A stretch of 64,000 nucleotides of DNA, from contig CAWECP010000012.1 in assembly GCA_963807675.1 (NCBI GenBank), positions 186,001 through 250,000 of the forward strand. Reading direction: 5' to 3'. This stretch comes from Bog-473 sp963807675. Lineage in GTDB: Bacteria > Actinomycetota > Acidimicrobiia > Acidimicrobiales > RAAP-2. Below the pieces are notes generated by a model, which was given only the letters and a program-made list of their open reading frames with translations, ran no database searches and had not been told where the DNA came from. Shown in pieces: positions 33,056 to 42,241 of the stretch. The position numbers were made by a program, and so were the translations under genes. How positions within the stretch are numbered: the first letter of the stretch is position 1; the number at the start of each line of letters is the position of its first letter.

Positions 33056-33984
33056 CAGCCGCCGCCCATCTTCAGGCCCGGGTGGCGCGAGTGGAAGATC
33101 TGCGCGTTGACCTCGGCCGCGATGTCCGCCGGGTCCCACTTGGCCTCGCCCTTGGGGTTGTCCACGCTCGCACCAAGCCGCCACGGCTCGTAGTGGGCGA
33201 TGTTGGCGCCGACGGCACGGAACACCTGCCCGGTGACGTGCATCGCCTGGTCGGAGGCGAGCCAGGCCACCATGGGCGCCGAGTTCTGCGGGTTGAGCCG
33301 GCTGAACTCCTCGTCGCCGTACTCGTCGGGCTCCTTCAGTTCCACGTCCTTGACGACGCCGCCCGTGAGACGGGTGACACCACCGGGTGCCACGGCGTTG
33401 GCCCGCACGCCGTAGCGCGAACCCTCCAACGACGTGATGATCGTGAGCGCGGCGATGCCGGCCTTGGCCGAGCCGTAGTTGGCCTGACCGACGTTGCCCT
33501 GCAGGCCGGCCGACGACACCGTATTGACGATGGCTGCCCGGACGTTCTCACCCGCCTTCGAGCGCTCACGCCAGCGGATGCAGGCGAACTTGGTGACCGC
33601 GAACGTGCCCTTGAGGTGCACCCGCAGGACGGAGTCGAAGTCCTCCTCGGACATGGACACGATCATCTTGTCCCGGATGATGCCGGCGTTGTTCACGACG
33701 ATGTCGAGTCCGCCGAAGGCGTCGTAGGCCGAAGCGATCAGGTTCTCGGCGCCGCCGAAGTCCGAGACGTCGTCGTAGTTGGCCACGGCCTCGCCACCCC
33801 GGGACGTGATCACTCCGACGACCTCGTCCGCCGGGCGCTTGTCGGCTCCCTCGCCCGTCGCCGAGCCGCCCAGGTCGTTGATGACGACCTTGGCGCCCTG
33901 GGCCGCCAGCTCGAGCGCCTCACCACGGCCGATGCCGTGGCCTGACCCCGTGACGATGGCGATTTTCCCGTCCAAAATGCCCAT
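33055..33984 (-). CDS. SDR-family 3-hydroxyacyl-CoA dehydrogenase-like protein (MFE-2 type)
   Basis: A 309-residue SDR with the long MFE-2/Hsd17b4-like layout: IAIVTGSGHGIGRGEALELA (NAD motif), KVVINDLGGSATGEGADKRP, NNAGIIRDKMIVSMSEEDFD, and NYGSAKAGIAAL (YxxxK). It should oxidise a 3-hydroxyacyl-CoA, feeding the thiolase homologue downstream. TGAC-N6-GTCA site 4 ends 25 bp before its start. Confidence 0.9.
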   Translation of the reverse strand: MGILDGKIAIVTGSGHGIGRGEALELAAQGAKVVINDLGGSATGEGADKRPADEVVGVITSRGGEAVANYDDVSDFGGAENLIASAYDAFGGLDIVVNNAGIIRDKMIVSMSEEDFDSVLRVHLKGTFAVTKFACIRWRERSKAGENVRAAIVNTVSSAGLQGNVGQANYGSAKAGIAALTIITSLEGSRYGVRANAVAPGGVTRLTGGVVKDVELKEPDEYGDEEFSRLNPQNSAPMVAWLASDQAMHVTGQVFRAVGANIAHYEPWRLGASVDNPKGEAKWDPADIAAEVNAQIFHSRHPGLKMGGG

Positions 33985-34009
33985 GAAGCCCCCAATCCGC
34001 GGAGAAGAC

Positions 34010-34023
34010 TGACACGTCTGTCA
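34010..34023. promoter_or_regulatory. TGAC-N6-GTCA operator, site 4
   Basis: TGAC-ACGTCT-GTCA, 25 bp upstream of the leftward SDR-thiolase operon. Confidence 0.62.
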
Positions 34024-34101
34024 CATACCGTAACGGTGGCGGCAGAGACCTCACAATTCGGCTCCGACCGGGGGTGATCCAGCCCGTCACCGGATCGACA
34101 C

Positions 34102-34115
34102 TGACACCGACGTCA
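34102..34115. promoter_or_regulatory. TGAC-N6-GTCA operator, site 5
   Basis: TGAC-ACCGAC-GTCA followed immediately by TATACG, a possible -10 hexamer for the rightward acyl-CoA synthetase gene whose start codon is 169 bp away. With site 4 it makes a two-site divergent control region. Confidence 0.6.
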
Positions 34116-34284
34116 TATACGGTGAGGGCCCCTGCGGGTCGCCCGCGGCCCACCGTGGGCGTGCCGCGCCGACGCCGGATTCCGTCCCGGGACGGCGCGG
34201 CTGCGGGCGCGCGGCGCGGCGGACAGCGTCCCGCACCGAAAGACTGGCACCGGCGCCGGCGAAGCGGCGGCACGAGGGAGGGAC

Positions 34285-36524
34285 ATGGCAAGCGGCACCA
34301 CGACGACGAGCGAGACGGGTGAGACGGGCTCGACGGTTGGCGCGACGGATACCGCTACCGACATCACGGGCCGGCCGATCGCTCTGCGCACCATCGACCT
34401 GGACACGTTCTTCCGGCCCAGGCGCGGTCGCCGTCGTCGGCGCCTCGGACACGAACGCCCGACCGAACACCGCGCTGACCCAGAAGATCACGACCTGGGC
34501 CGAGGAGCGCGGCGCCACCGTCTACTACGTCAATCCGAACCGCCCGACCGTCGCCGGACGCCCCGCCGTCAAGGCGCTGACCGACATCAGCGACCAGCTC
34601 GACCTGGTGGCCATTCTGGTCGGCGAGCCGCTCCCCATCCTCAAGGACGCGGTGGCCGCCGGGGCCAAGTTCGCCGTGGTCTTCGCGGCCGGCTTCGCCG
34701 AAGTAGGCGCCAAGGGCGAGAGGATCCAGGCGCGAGATGGAGAAGATCATCGCCAGCGGCGACCTCCACGTGCTCGGTCCTAACACCAACCTCAACGCGT
34801 TCGAGGTCTTCCGCGACGACCTGCCCGGCCTGGCCATCGCGCTGATCACCCAGAGCGGCCACCAGGGCCGGCCGGTGTTCCAGGGCCAGGAGATCGGCAT
34901 CAAGCTGTCGCACTGGGCGCCCGCCGGCAACGAGGCCGACATGGAGTCGGCCGACTTCATCAACTACTTCTCCAGCCTGCCGACGACCGGGGCCGTCGCC
35001 TGCTACATCGAGGGGTTCAAGAACGGGCGCACCCTGCAGCTGGCGGCCGACGCCGCGGCCCGGCGCAAGGTGCCGATCGTCGCCGTGAAGGTGGGGCGCA
35101 CGGACGAGGGCACCTCGATGGCCAAGGCCCACACCGGCCACCTGACCGGCTCCGACGACGGTGGTGTCCGCCGTATTCCGCCAGTACGGCGTGCAGCGCG
35201 TGGACGGGCTCGACCAGCTGCTCGAGGTGTCGGCCGCCCTCGCCCGCACCAAGGCGCCGTCCGACGCGGCGCTCCGGCGCCTGACCCGCGGCGCCGGCGG
35301 CCGGGTGTGCGTGTACTCCATTTCTGGAGGAACCGGGGCCCACATGGCCGACATGGTCGCGGCGGCCGGCCTCGAGCTGCCCTCGCTGACCAAGTCGTCA
35401 CAGAAGCAGCTGCACGAATGGATCCCGCCCTACCTGCGCGTGTCCAACCCCGTCGACAACGGTGGCGCCCCGGTACGCGACTGGCGAGGCCCCAAGATCA
35501 TCGAGACGATGTTGGCCGACCCCAACGTCGACCTGCTGCTGTGCCCCATCACCGGCGCCCTGCCGTCCATGGCCAACAAGCTCACCGAGGACCTGGTCGC
35601 CGCGGCGGAGACGACCGACAAGCCACTCTTCGTCGTCTGGGGCTCCCCCGTCGGCACGGAAGAGGCCTACACCGAGACGCTGCTCCGGAGCACGGTCCCC
35701 ACGTTCCGCACCTTCACCAACGCGGTCATGGCGGCTAAGGCCTACTTCGACCACCACCGCTTCGTCGGCCTCCTACCAGTCGGCTTTCGCCAAGCCCGCC
35801 CTGCGGCCGTCGCCGGCCCGGGCCAAGGCCATGCCCCTGCTCGCACCGAAGGGCGTGCGGCGACCGAGCGGCGAGGCGCTGTCGGAGCGGGACTCCAAGG
35901 CCCTGCTCGAGGCGTACGGCATCGACGCTGCCCAAAGAGCGGGTGGTCGACTCCCCCGCAGGCGGCCGCCAAGGCGGCCAAGAAGATCGGCTACCCCGTG
36001 GTCATGAAGATCGTGTCGGCCGACATCCCGCACAAGTCCGACCTCGGTCTGGTGGCGGTCGGCGTGAGGGACGAGGACGACGCCCGGCGCACCTACAAGC
36101 GGCTGCTGGCCACGGCCAAAAAGGCCGCTCCCAAGGCAAAGGTCGACGGCGTGCTGGTGGCCGAAACGGTGCCGGGGCGTCGAGACGGTGGTGGGCATCG
36201 CACGCGACGACCTCTTCGGGCCCGTGGTCATGTTCGGCCTGGGTGGCGTCTTCATCGAGGTGCTCCGCGACGTGACGTTCCGCGTCCCCCCGTTCACCAC
36301 CCGTGACGCCCACGCCATGCTGGACGAGCTCCGCGGCTCGAGCCTTCTGCGCGGCCTGCGGGGCCAGCCGGCGGCCGACCGCACTGCCTTGGTGGACGTG
36401 ATCATGAAGATGCAGCGCCTGGCCGTCGACCTGTCGGACGACGTGGCCGAGGTCGACATCAACCCGCTGACTGGCCGGTCCGGACCGGGCGGTGGCGGCC
36501 GATGCCCTGGTTGTGCTGGCCTAA
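34285..36524 (+). pseudogene. NDP-forming acyl-CoA synthetase with about eight frame changes
   Basis: The three frames together encode one full-length acetate-CoA ligase (ADP-forming)-type protein: CoA-binding domain (AVAVVGASDTN, near 34420), succinyl-CoA-ligase-like domains (ALITQSGHQGRPVFQGQEIG; VYSISGGTGAHMADMVAAAG) and an ATP-grasp domain (GYPVVMKIVSADIPHKSDLG; GPVVMFGLGGVFIEVLRDV), ending LLAGPDRAVAADALVVLA. Reading continuity breaks near 34423, 34730, 35158, 35770, 35930, 35950, 36175 and 36467; each is mended by removing one base, and all shifts have the same sign. Start ATG 34285 follows GAGGGAGGG. Either a recent pseudogene or clustered sequencing insertions. Confidence 0.8.
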
Positions 36525-36559
36525 ACGGACCGCCTACCCATCCACAATCGAGGAGACCC

Positions 36560-37396
36560 ATGAGCGACACGACCGACACTGCCGGCGACGACCTGATCCG
36601 GCGGGTCGAGGACGGGATCTGCTGGATCACCCTCAACCGACCCGACGCCGGCAACGCCATGACCCAGTACATGCGCGACCAGATCGCGGCCTGGGTACGC
36701 GACGCCTCATCCGACCTCTTCGTGCGAGTGGTCGTAATCACCGCGGTGGGCGACAGGGCGTTCTGTACCGGAGCCGACCTGCGGGGCGGGCGGCTCCCGC
36801 CCCGGCCGAAGCCCGACGACGCCCCCGAGAACGTGGTGGGCGACGGCGCCCGCATGATCCGCGACGGCTGGCAGGCCCTGGTGGCGTCCATCATCGACTG
36901 CGAGAAGCCGGTCATCGCCGGCGTCAACGGCACGGCGGCGGGCGGCGGCATGCACCTCGCGCTGGCCTGCGACCTGGTCGTGATGGCCGAGGAGGCGAAG
37001 TTCGTCGAGGTGTTCATCCGTCGTGGCATCGCACCCGACGCCGGCGGCGCCTGGATCCTGACCCGGCTGGTCGGGATCCAGAAGGCCAAGGAACTGTTCT
37101 TCTTCGGCGACGACTGCCCGGCAGCCGAGGCCTACCGCATCGGCCTGGTCAATCGGCTCGTTCCCCGGGCCGAGCTGCAGGCCACCCTCGAGGAGATGGC
37201 CGGCCGGCTGGCCACGGGCCCGACCAAGGCCATCGGCGTCGCCAAGTGGCTGACCAACCGGGCCCTCGACGTCGACCGCGCCACGTCCTTCTTCGACGAG
37301 GCCATGGGCCAGGAGCTGGTGACGAACACCCTTGACTCCAAGGAGGGCATCGCCAGCTTCGTAGAACGTCGCCCGGCCGAGTTCAAGGGCTGGTAG
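36560..37396 (+). CDS. enoyl-CoA hydratase/isomerase family protein
   Basis: A 278-residue crotonase: ITLNRPDAGNAMTQYMRDQI, FCTGADLRGGRLPPRPKP as first oxyanion loop, GVNGTAAGGGMHLALACDLV as second, and RRGIAPDAGGAWILTRLVG. Start ATG 36560 follows GAGGAGACC. Transcribed 35 bp behind the broken synthetase, so part of the operon controlled by site 5. Confidence 0.92.
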   Translation: MSDTTDTAGDDLIRRVEDGICWITLNRPDAGNAMTQYMRDQIAAWVRDASSDLFVRVVVITAVGDRAFCTGADLRGGRLPPRPKPDDAPENVVGDGARMIRDGWQALVASIIDCEKPVIAGVNGTAAGGGMHLALACDLVVMAEEAKFVEVFIRRGIAPDAGGAWILTRLVGIQKAKELFFFGDDCPAAEAYRIGLVNRLVPRAELQATLEEMAGRLATGPTKAIGVAKWLTNRALDVDRATSFFDEAMGQELVTNTLDSKEGIASFVERRPAEFKGW

Positions 37397-37431
37397 GCCG
37401 CCCGGCGGCCGGGACCCATGAGCGGTCTCCT

Positions 37432-37454
37432 CGACCGGTCCCCCTGACCGGTCG
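37432..37454. terminator. perfect 9-bp hairpin between convergent genes
   Basis: CGACCGGTC-CCCCT-GACCGGTCG forms a 9-bp perfect stem with a 5-base loop in the gap between the rightward enoyl-CoA hydratase and the leftward membrane-protein gene. A second GC-rich hairpin (GGCCG/CGGCC) lies at 37399-37413. No T-tract follows, as is common in actinobacterial terminators. Probably bidirectional. Confidence 0.6.
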
Positions 37455-37488
37455 CTCCGGGCTGAACGAGCCGCGACAGCCAGAGGAT

Positions 37489-38334
37489 CTATGGCAGTGG
37501 CACCGACACTGACGTCTTCGTGGTCGTCGTCGTGGCGCCCGGGCCGGTCGTCGTGGTGGTCGACGCGCCCGGGCTGCCGGTGGTCGTGGTGGTCGAACTT
37601 CCGGTGGACGACGTGGTGCTGGTGGTGGTCGGCGACGTGGTGCTGGTGGTGGTGGTCGGCAACGTGGTGCTGGTGGTGGTCGAGGTCGTCGTAGGGCTCG
37701 GCGCCGGCGATGGCGTGAAGATGTTGTTCACCGACGTGCCTGTCCCGGCGTGGCCGAAGATCGACGACAGCGGCTTGCCGGCGATCAGTTCGACCGCCGT
37801 GATGAACAGCAGCGCCAGCACGAACACGACGGCGGCCGTCCCGGCGATCGCCTTCCAGGTGAACCGGCGCGGCGGTGTGTAGGTCGATCTCGGCGCCGGC
37901 GTGGGCACAGTGGCAGTCCGCAGTTTCTCGGTCCGGGGCGCTTGGGCTGCGGCCGGGGCCTCGACACGCTGGGTCTCCTCGACCGGAGCCGGCGGCGAGT
38001 GCATCTGCAGCGTGTCGTCGGAACCACCCGAAGTCCCCGGCGTCTCGGCGGGGGCGGACGCTGCGTCGACGGAAGCGTCCGACCCGCCGCTCGCCCCCGT
38101 GGCCCCCAGCTTGCGCAGGAGCGCCGTGGTCTCCGGTGACCGCACCACCACCTGTTTGACCGCCTTGTGGCCGCGGTCGATCGATTGGGCCACCAACGCG
38201 GTGCCGGTAGTGGCTGCGGCGGAGCCGATGGCGACGCCGATGATGGTGCCCTTCACGCCGAAGGTCGACGCGATCACCGCGGCCAGCACGGCACCCGCGG
38301 CGGATGCAAGGATCTGGCGCAGCGAGAACTTCAT
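37489..38334 (-). CDS. membrane protein with Thr/Ser-rich C-terminal tail
   Basis: A 281-residue hypothetical protein. An N-terminal hydrophobic stretch (ILASAAGAVLAAVIASTFGV, TIIGVAIGSAAATTGTALVA) looks like a glycine-zipper-type pair, then a Pro/Ala-rich linker, a transmembrane segment (TAAVVFVLALLFITAVELIA) and a 90-residue tail made almost only of Thr and Ser, coded by GTGGTC-like repeats on the plus strand. The tail is likely outside the cell and possibly glycosylated. No function recognised. Confidence 0.65.
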   Translation of the reverse strand: MKFSLRQILASAAGAVLAAVIASTFGVKGTIIGVAIGSAAATTGTALVAQSIDRGHKAVKQVVVRSPETTALLRKLGATGASGGSDASVDAASAPAETPGTSGGSDDTLQMHSPPAPVEETQRVEAPAAAQAPRTEKLRTATVPTPAPRSTYTPPRRFTWKAIAGTAAVVFVLALLFITAVELIAGKPLSSIFGHAGTGTSVNNIFTPSPAPSPTTTSTTTSTTLPTTTTSTTSPTTTSTTSSTGSSTTTTTGSPGASTTTTTGPGATTTTTKTSVSVPLP

Positions 38335-38346
38335 GGGTGGTTCTGG

Positions 38347-38850
38347 TCAGTCGCCGGGCACGGGCGTCACCGTGCGAGCAATGAACTCGCGAGCCCCCGA
38401 ATCGAGGACCCAGTCGTGGCCGTAGCGTGCGATCGGCGCCGCCACCCGAGAGATGAGCCGGAGCGCCGAGTTCCCGGGAGCCAGCGAGCTGTGCAGGCGG
38501 GCCACGCACCCGCTGTCGGTCTCGTCCAGCTCGAGTGTGGCCTCACCGACGACGTCGCCCAGGACGCGCGCGTACACCCGCACCGGCGCCTCGACCTCCA
38601 CGATGGCCACGCGGAAGCGAACCGGGTAGGGCACCGGCGGCTGCACATGGCACCGCCACTCCTCACCCACGGCCAGGGCCCGGGCCTCGAAGACGCGCAG
38701 CCAGGGCCACCAGCCGCGGTAACTGCCTACATCTCGTATCTGCTTCCACACGGTCTCGCGCGACAACGGCAGCTGGTAGCGGTGCACGGTGGTGATCATC
38801 CCGAGCGGTGGGCGGTCGGCGCCACCGTCGAACGGGATGGCGGCGCTCAT
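38347..38850 (-). CDS. SRPBCC family protein
   Basis: A 167-residue START-like protein (YQLPLSRETVWKQIRDVGSY, RGWWPWLRVFEARALAVGEE, ending SGAREFIARTVTP). The upstream DUF664 stop overlaps its ATG (ATGA), so the pair is coupled. Ligand unknown. Confidence 0.78.
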   Translation of the reverse strand: MSAAIPFDGGADRPPLGMITTVHRYQLPLSRETVWKQIRDVGSYRGWWPWLRVFEARALAVGEEWRCHVQPPVPYPVRFRVAIVEVEAPVRVYARVLGDVVGEATLELDETDSGCVARLHSSLAPGNSALRLISRVAAPIARYGHDWVLDSGAREFIARTVTPVPGD

Positions 38851-39356
38851 TCCCCCACCGCCCCGTCGATCAACTCGCGCAGGAGATCGGCATGCCCGTT
38901 GTGGCGCGCGTACTCCTCAATCATGTGCACCATGATCCAGCGCAACGAGACGGCGCTCCGAAATTCTGCCGCTTCCTGGTCGAGCGAGTCGGCGCCCGCC
39001 ACGATGACGCGGGACACCTCGCACTGCCGAAGGAACCGCGCCATGTCCTCGTCCACGCCGTCGGGATGGAGGTCGTTGAAGTCGGCGTCGGCATCTTCGT
39101 CGGTCGAGAACGGCGCGGGCGCGCGGTCGCCCGAGAACACCTTCTGGAACCAGCTCCACTCGACCAACGTCATGTGCCGCAACAGGCCGAGCAGGCTGAG
39201 GTTCGAGGGCGGTATCCCCTTGCGCGCCAGGTCGGGACCACTCACACCCTCGCACTTCCACAGCAAGGTGGCGCGTTGGTAGTCGAGCCACACCGTCAGC
39301 ATGGTCCGCTCGTCTCCGGTCATGGGGGGTTCCGGGCGAGAGGTGCTCGGGGGCAT
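38847..39356 (-). CDS. DinB-like DUF664 protein
   Basis: A 169-residue four-helix DinB/YfiT-superfamily protein: LSLLGLLRHMTLVEWSWFQK with the metal-binding His, AGADSLDQEAAEFRSAVSLR, and WIMVHMIEEYARHNGHADLL with two further His. Actinobacterial members often use mycothiol as thiol cofactor. Start could be ATG 39323. Coupled to the SRPBCC gene. Confidence 0.85.
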   Translation of the reverse strand: MPPSTSRPEPPMTGDERTMLTVWLDYQRATLLWKCEGVSGPDLARKGIPPSNLSLLGLLRHMTLVEWSWFQKVFSGDRAPAPFSTDEDADADFNDLHPDGVDEDMARFLRQCEVSRVIVAGADSLDQEAAEFRSAVSLRWIMVHMIEEYARHNGHADLLRELIDGAVGE

Positions 39357-39403
39357 TGAGCCAGGCTAGCGGCGAAATCCGGAGACAAACGGGGGCCGGT
39401 AGC

Positions 39404-39862
39404 ATGATCGCCGTGCGTGAACGGTGGTTCTCCAAGCGGGCCATCACGTTGCACCTGGCCCTGCTGGTGTTCGTCCCTGGCTGCGCCGTGGCGGCCTGGT
39501 GGCAGGTCAACCGGGCCGAGGACGGGAACCAGCTCAGCTACCTGTACTCGGTGATGTGGCCGGTCTTCGGCATCCTCGCCATCGTCTTCTGGTTGGTGCT
39601 CGTCCACACCGACTACGAGACCGTGGGCCTGAAGGGCACGCGGCGCCTGCCCGGACCCGAGGAAGAGGCGTCTGCCACCCAGGTGTCGATCTTGAGCCCG
39701 CCGACCACGGCGGCCGCGGCGACCGGAGAGCCGGCGCCGGTGATCACAGAGGACGAAGACCCCGAGTTGGCGGCCTACAACGCCCGACTGGCCGAGCTGG
39801 CGGCCAAGGGGCCCAAGACCTGGCGCAACCGCGAGTCGGTCGTGGCCCGTCGCCCCCAGTGA
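39404..39862 (+). CDS. membrane-anchored hypothetical protein
   Basis: A 152-residue protein with two transmembrane segments (AITLHLALLVFVPGCAVAAW and YSVMWPVFGILAIVFWLVLV) and a cytoplasmic acidic tail (VITEDEDPELAAYNARLAEL). The layout and adjacent DUF3817 gene match a conserved actinobacterial pair of unknown role. Its stop overlaps the next GTG start. Confidence 0.75.
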   Translation: MIAVRERWFSKRAITLHLALLVFVPGCAVAAWWQVNRAEDGNQLSYLYSVMWPVFGILAIVFWLVLVHTDYETVGLKGTRRLPGPEEEASATQVSILSPPTTAAAATGEPAPVITEDEDPELAAYNARLAELAAKGPKTWRNRESVVARRPQ

Positions 39863-40233
39863 AGCGCGTCTTCGAGCGCGGCCTGAAGGGCGCGCTCTTC
39901 CGTTACCAGCTGATGGCCAACATCGTCGGTGTACTGATCATCCCGCTGTTCTTCTTCACCGGGCTGCACATCGGCTTCGGCGGCTTCAAAGTGGAGCTCG
40001 CCATCTTCGGCGTGACCCACGGCTATCTCTACATCGTGTACCTGGTCGCCGCCGGGTTCCTCGCCCTCAAGGCGCGCCTTCACATCCCTTGGATCCTGCT
40101 CATGTTCGCTGCCGGCCTCGTGCCCGGCTTGACGTTCCTCGTCGAGTGGATCATCGTCACGAAGAAGATCCACCCGATCCTGGCCGCGCAGGAGTCGGAC
40201 TCGGCGGAAGGGGTCAGCCCAGCCGCTCTATGA
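39859..40233 (+). CDS. DUF3817 membrane protein
   Basis: A 124-residue protein with three transmembrane helices: FRYQLMANIVGVLIIPLFFF, the conserved GVTHGYLYIVYLVAA block, and ILLMFAAGLVPGLTFLVEW, typical of DUF3817 actinobacterial integral membrane proteins. Translationally coupled to the preceding gene (GTGA). Its 3' end overlaps the convergent thiolase by 20 bp. Confidence 0.85.
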   Translation: MKRVFERGLKGALFRYQLMANIVGVLIIPLFFFTGLHIGFGGFKVELAIFGVTHGYLYIVYLVAAGFLALKARLHIPWILLMFAAGLVPGLTFLVEWIIVTKKIHPILAAQESDSAEGVSPAAL

Positions 40234-41404
40234 CGGTGCCGTTGGCCTGCCCGCCACCTTCGCACATCGTCTGATAGCCGTAGCGCCCGCCCGTCGCCTC
40301 CAGCTGGTTCAGCAGCGTGCCCATCAGCCGCACGCCGCTCGCACCCAGTGGATGCCCGATGGCGATGGCGCCACCCCTGGGGTTGAAGCGCTCCATGTCG
40401 TAGGAGAACTCCTTCTGCCACATGAGGGCGATGGCCGCGAACGCCTCGTTGCACTCGACGGCATCGAACTGGTCGACGGTCATGCCGGAGCGCTTCAACA
40501 GCTTGTGGGTGACCGGAACGGGCGCCGACAGGACGATGGCGGCGTCCTCGGCGGCCACGGCGAAGTGCAAGAAACGGGCCCGGATGGGCAGACCCAGGGC
40601 CTCGGCCACCGAGCGGTCGGCGATCAGCATGGCGGCCGCCCCGTCGGTGGTCTGAGAGGAATTGCCCGCCGTGATGTCGGGCGCCGTGTCGGGCTCCCAG
40701 CTCTGGGCGGCCGGCAACGCCGCCAGCGCCTCCATCGTCGAGCCGCGCCGGATGCCCTCGTCGATCCGCAGGAACTCGCCGGTCAGGCTGCCGTCCTCCG
40801 CCTTGATCGGCACGGCGAGGGCCTCGCGCTCGAAGTGCCCGCTGTCCCAGCTGTCGGCGGCCCGTCGGTGTGACTCCAGGGCGTAGGCGTCCATCTCCTG
40901 GCGCGTGATGCCGTAGCGCTCGGCCAGGACCTGGCTGACGCGGAACTGGGTCCACAGCCGCCCGTCCACCGCCTCGAGAAAGGACGGCGGGAACGGCCCC
41001 GTGCCTCCCCGGGCGTTCGACGCCAGCGGCACCCGACTCATGACCTCGACGCCGCAGGCGATGACCAGGTCGTAATGTCCCGCCGTGACGCCAGCCGCCC
41101 CGAAGTGCACCGCCTGCTGGGAGGACCCGCACTGGCGGTCGACCGTCGTCCCCGGCACGGACTGCGGCAACCCCGCCGAGACCCATCCGTTGCGGGCCAC
41201 ATTGGTGCTCTGCTCGCCCACCTGGCTGACGCAGCCCGCGATCACGTCGTCGACCCGCTCAGGGTCGACACCCGTGCGCTCCAGCAGCGAGGTCAGCGCG
41301 AACCCCAGCAAGTCTGCCGGGTGCCAGTTGGCCAGCGCCCCACCGCGTTTGCCGAACGTCGTGCGGACGACGTCGACGATCACCGGCTCTCTCATCAGGC
41401 TCAT
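40214..41404 (-). CDS. acetyl-CoA C-acyltransferase (thiolase)
   Basis: A 396-residue classical degradative thiolase. The nucleophilic Cys is in VDRQCGSSQQAVHFGAAGV, the His in NPRGGAIAIGHPLGASGVR and the second Cys in CEGGGQANGTVIERLG. It cleaves 3-ketoacyl-CoA to acetyl-CoA plus a shortened acyl-CoA. Last gene after livF in the leftward transporter operon (39-bp gap), which hints that the imported substrate feeds CoA catabolism. Confidence 0.95.
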   Translation of the reverse strand: MSLMREPVIVDVVRTTFGKRGGALANWHPADLLGFALTSLLERTGVDPERVDDVIAGCVSQVGEQSTNVARNGWVSAGLPQSVPGTTVDRQCGSSQQAVHFGAAGVTAGHYDLVIACGVEVMSRVPLASNARGGTGPFPPSFLEAVDGRLWTQFRVSQVLAERYGITRQEMDAYALESHRRAADSWDSGHFEREALAVPIKAEDGSLTGEFLRIDEGIRRGSTMEALAALPAAQSWEPDTAPDITAGNSSQTTDGAAAMLIADRSVAEALGLPIRARFLHFAVAAEDAAIVLSAPVPVTHKLLKRSGMTVDQFDAVECNEAFAAIALMWQKEFSYDMERFNPRGGAIAIGHPLGASGVRLMGTLLNQLEATGGRYGYQTMCEGGGQANGTVIERLG

Positions 41405-41443
41405 GGGACTGCCTCCTCTTGCTCTTGGGGCTCGCGACGGACC

Positions 41444-42241
41444 CTAGCGATCTAACTCTTCGGCTTCGGCGACGCCCGATGCTGCGGCTTCCTCACGGCG
41501 CGCCATTAGCGCCTCAACAGCCGCACCGGCTCCGGCCGGCTCGCCCTCGTATGCCACGCTGCCGTGGTTGAGGACGACAGACCAGTTGGCCAGCTGCAGC
41601 GCACGGGTGACCTGTTGCTCGACCACGATCAAGGCGGTGCCATTGCGGTTGATCTCCCGCAGGCCCTCGTAGACGGTGTCGACGACCACCGGGGCAAGGC
41701 CGAGGGAGAGCTCGTCGGCCACGAGCAGCTTGGCCGGTACGACTAGGACCTTGGCCAACGAGAGCAGGCGCTGCTGTCCTCCCGAGAGCGTGCCCCCCAT
41801 TTGGCGTCGCCGTTGCCCGAGGATGGGAAAAGCCGTGTAGGCGCGTTCGAGGTTCTCCTTGAGCTTGCCTCGGCCGTCGCGCTGTCGGAAGGCGACGGTG
41901 AGGTTCTCTTCGACGGTCAGGCTGGAGAACACGCCCCGGCCCTCCACGACATGAGCCATGCCGAGACGGGCGATCCTGTAGGCCGGCAGGCGAGAGATCT
42001 CGCGGCCGGCAAAGAAGATCTGCCCCACCGAGGCGGTGACTAGACCCGTGACCGTCCGGGCCACGGTCGACTTGCCGGCACCATTGGAGCCGACCAGGGC
42101 CACGACACCCCCGTCGGGCACCCGGAACGAGACGTCGAAGAGGGCTCGGTAGGGGCCGTAGGCCGCGCTCACGTGCTGGACGGACAGAATGTCACGCGTT
42201 CCTGTCGTCTCGATCAAACCGGCGTCTTCGACGATCGTCAC
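41444..42241 (-). CDS. livF: branched-chain amino acid-type ABC transporter ATP-binding protein
   Basis: A 265-residue LivF-type ATPase: Walker A ALVGSNGAGKSTVARTV, signature GGTLSGGQQRLLSLAKVLV, Walker B LLVADELSLGLAPVVVD and a switch region IVVEQQVTRALQLA. It powers import together with LivG and the permease. GTG start coupled to the livG stop (GTGA). Substrate of HAAT-family transporters in such loci ranges from amino acids to amides and aromatic acids. Confidence 0.93.
   Translation of the reverse strand: MTIVEDAGLIETTGTRDILSVQHVSAAYGPYRALFDVSFRVPDGGVVALVGSNGAGKSTVARTVTGLVTASVGQIFFAGREISRLPAYRIARLGMAHVVEGRGVFSSLTVEENLTVAFRQRDGRGKLKENLERAYTAFPILGQRRRQMGGTLSGGQQRLLSLAKVLVVPAKLLVADELSLGLAPVVVDTVYEGLREINRNGTALIVVEQQVTRALQLANWSVVLNHGSVAYEGEPAGAGAAVEALMARREEAAASGVAEAEELDR

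Noticed and set aside
34285..36524. Programmed frameshifting as the explanation of the broken synthetase
   Set aside because: No common slippery motif or stop context is shared by the eight breaks, so error or decay is more economical; kept only as a finding to check.
37489..37882. Plus-strand Val-rich membrane-like open frames opposite the Thr-rich tail
   Set aside because: GTGGTC repeats on the plus strand are the complement of ACC/GAC Thr codons of the leftward gene; no start signal or motif.
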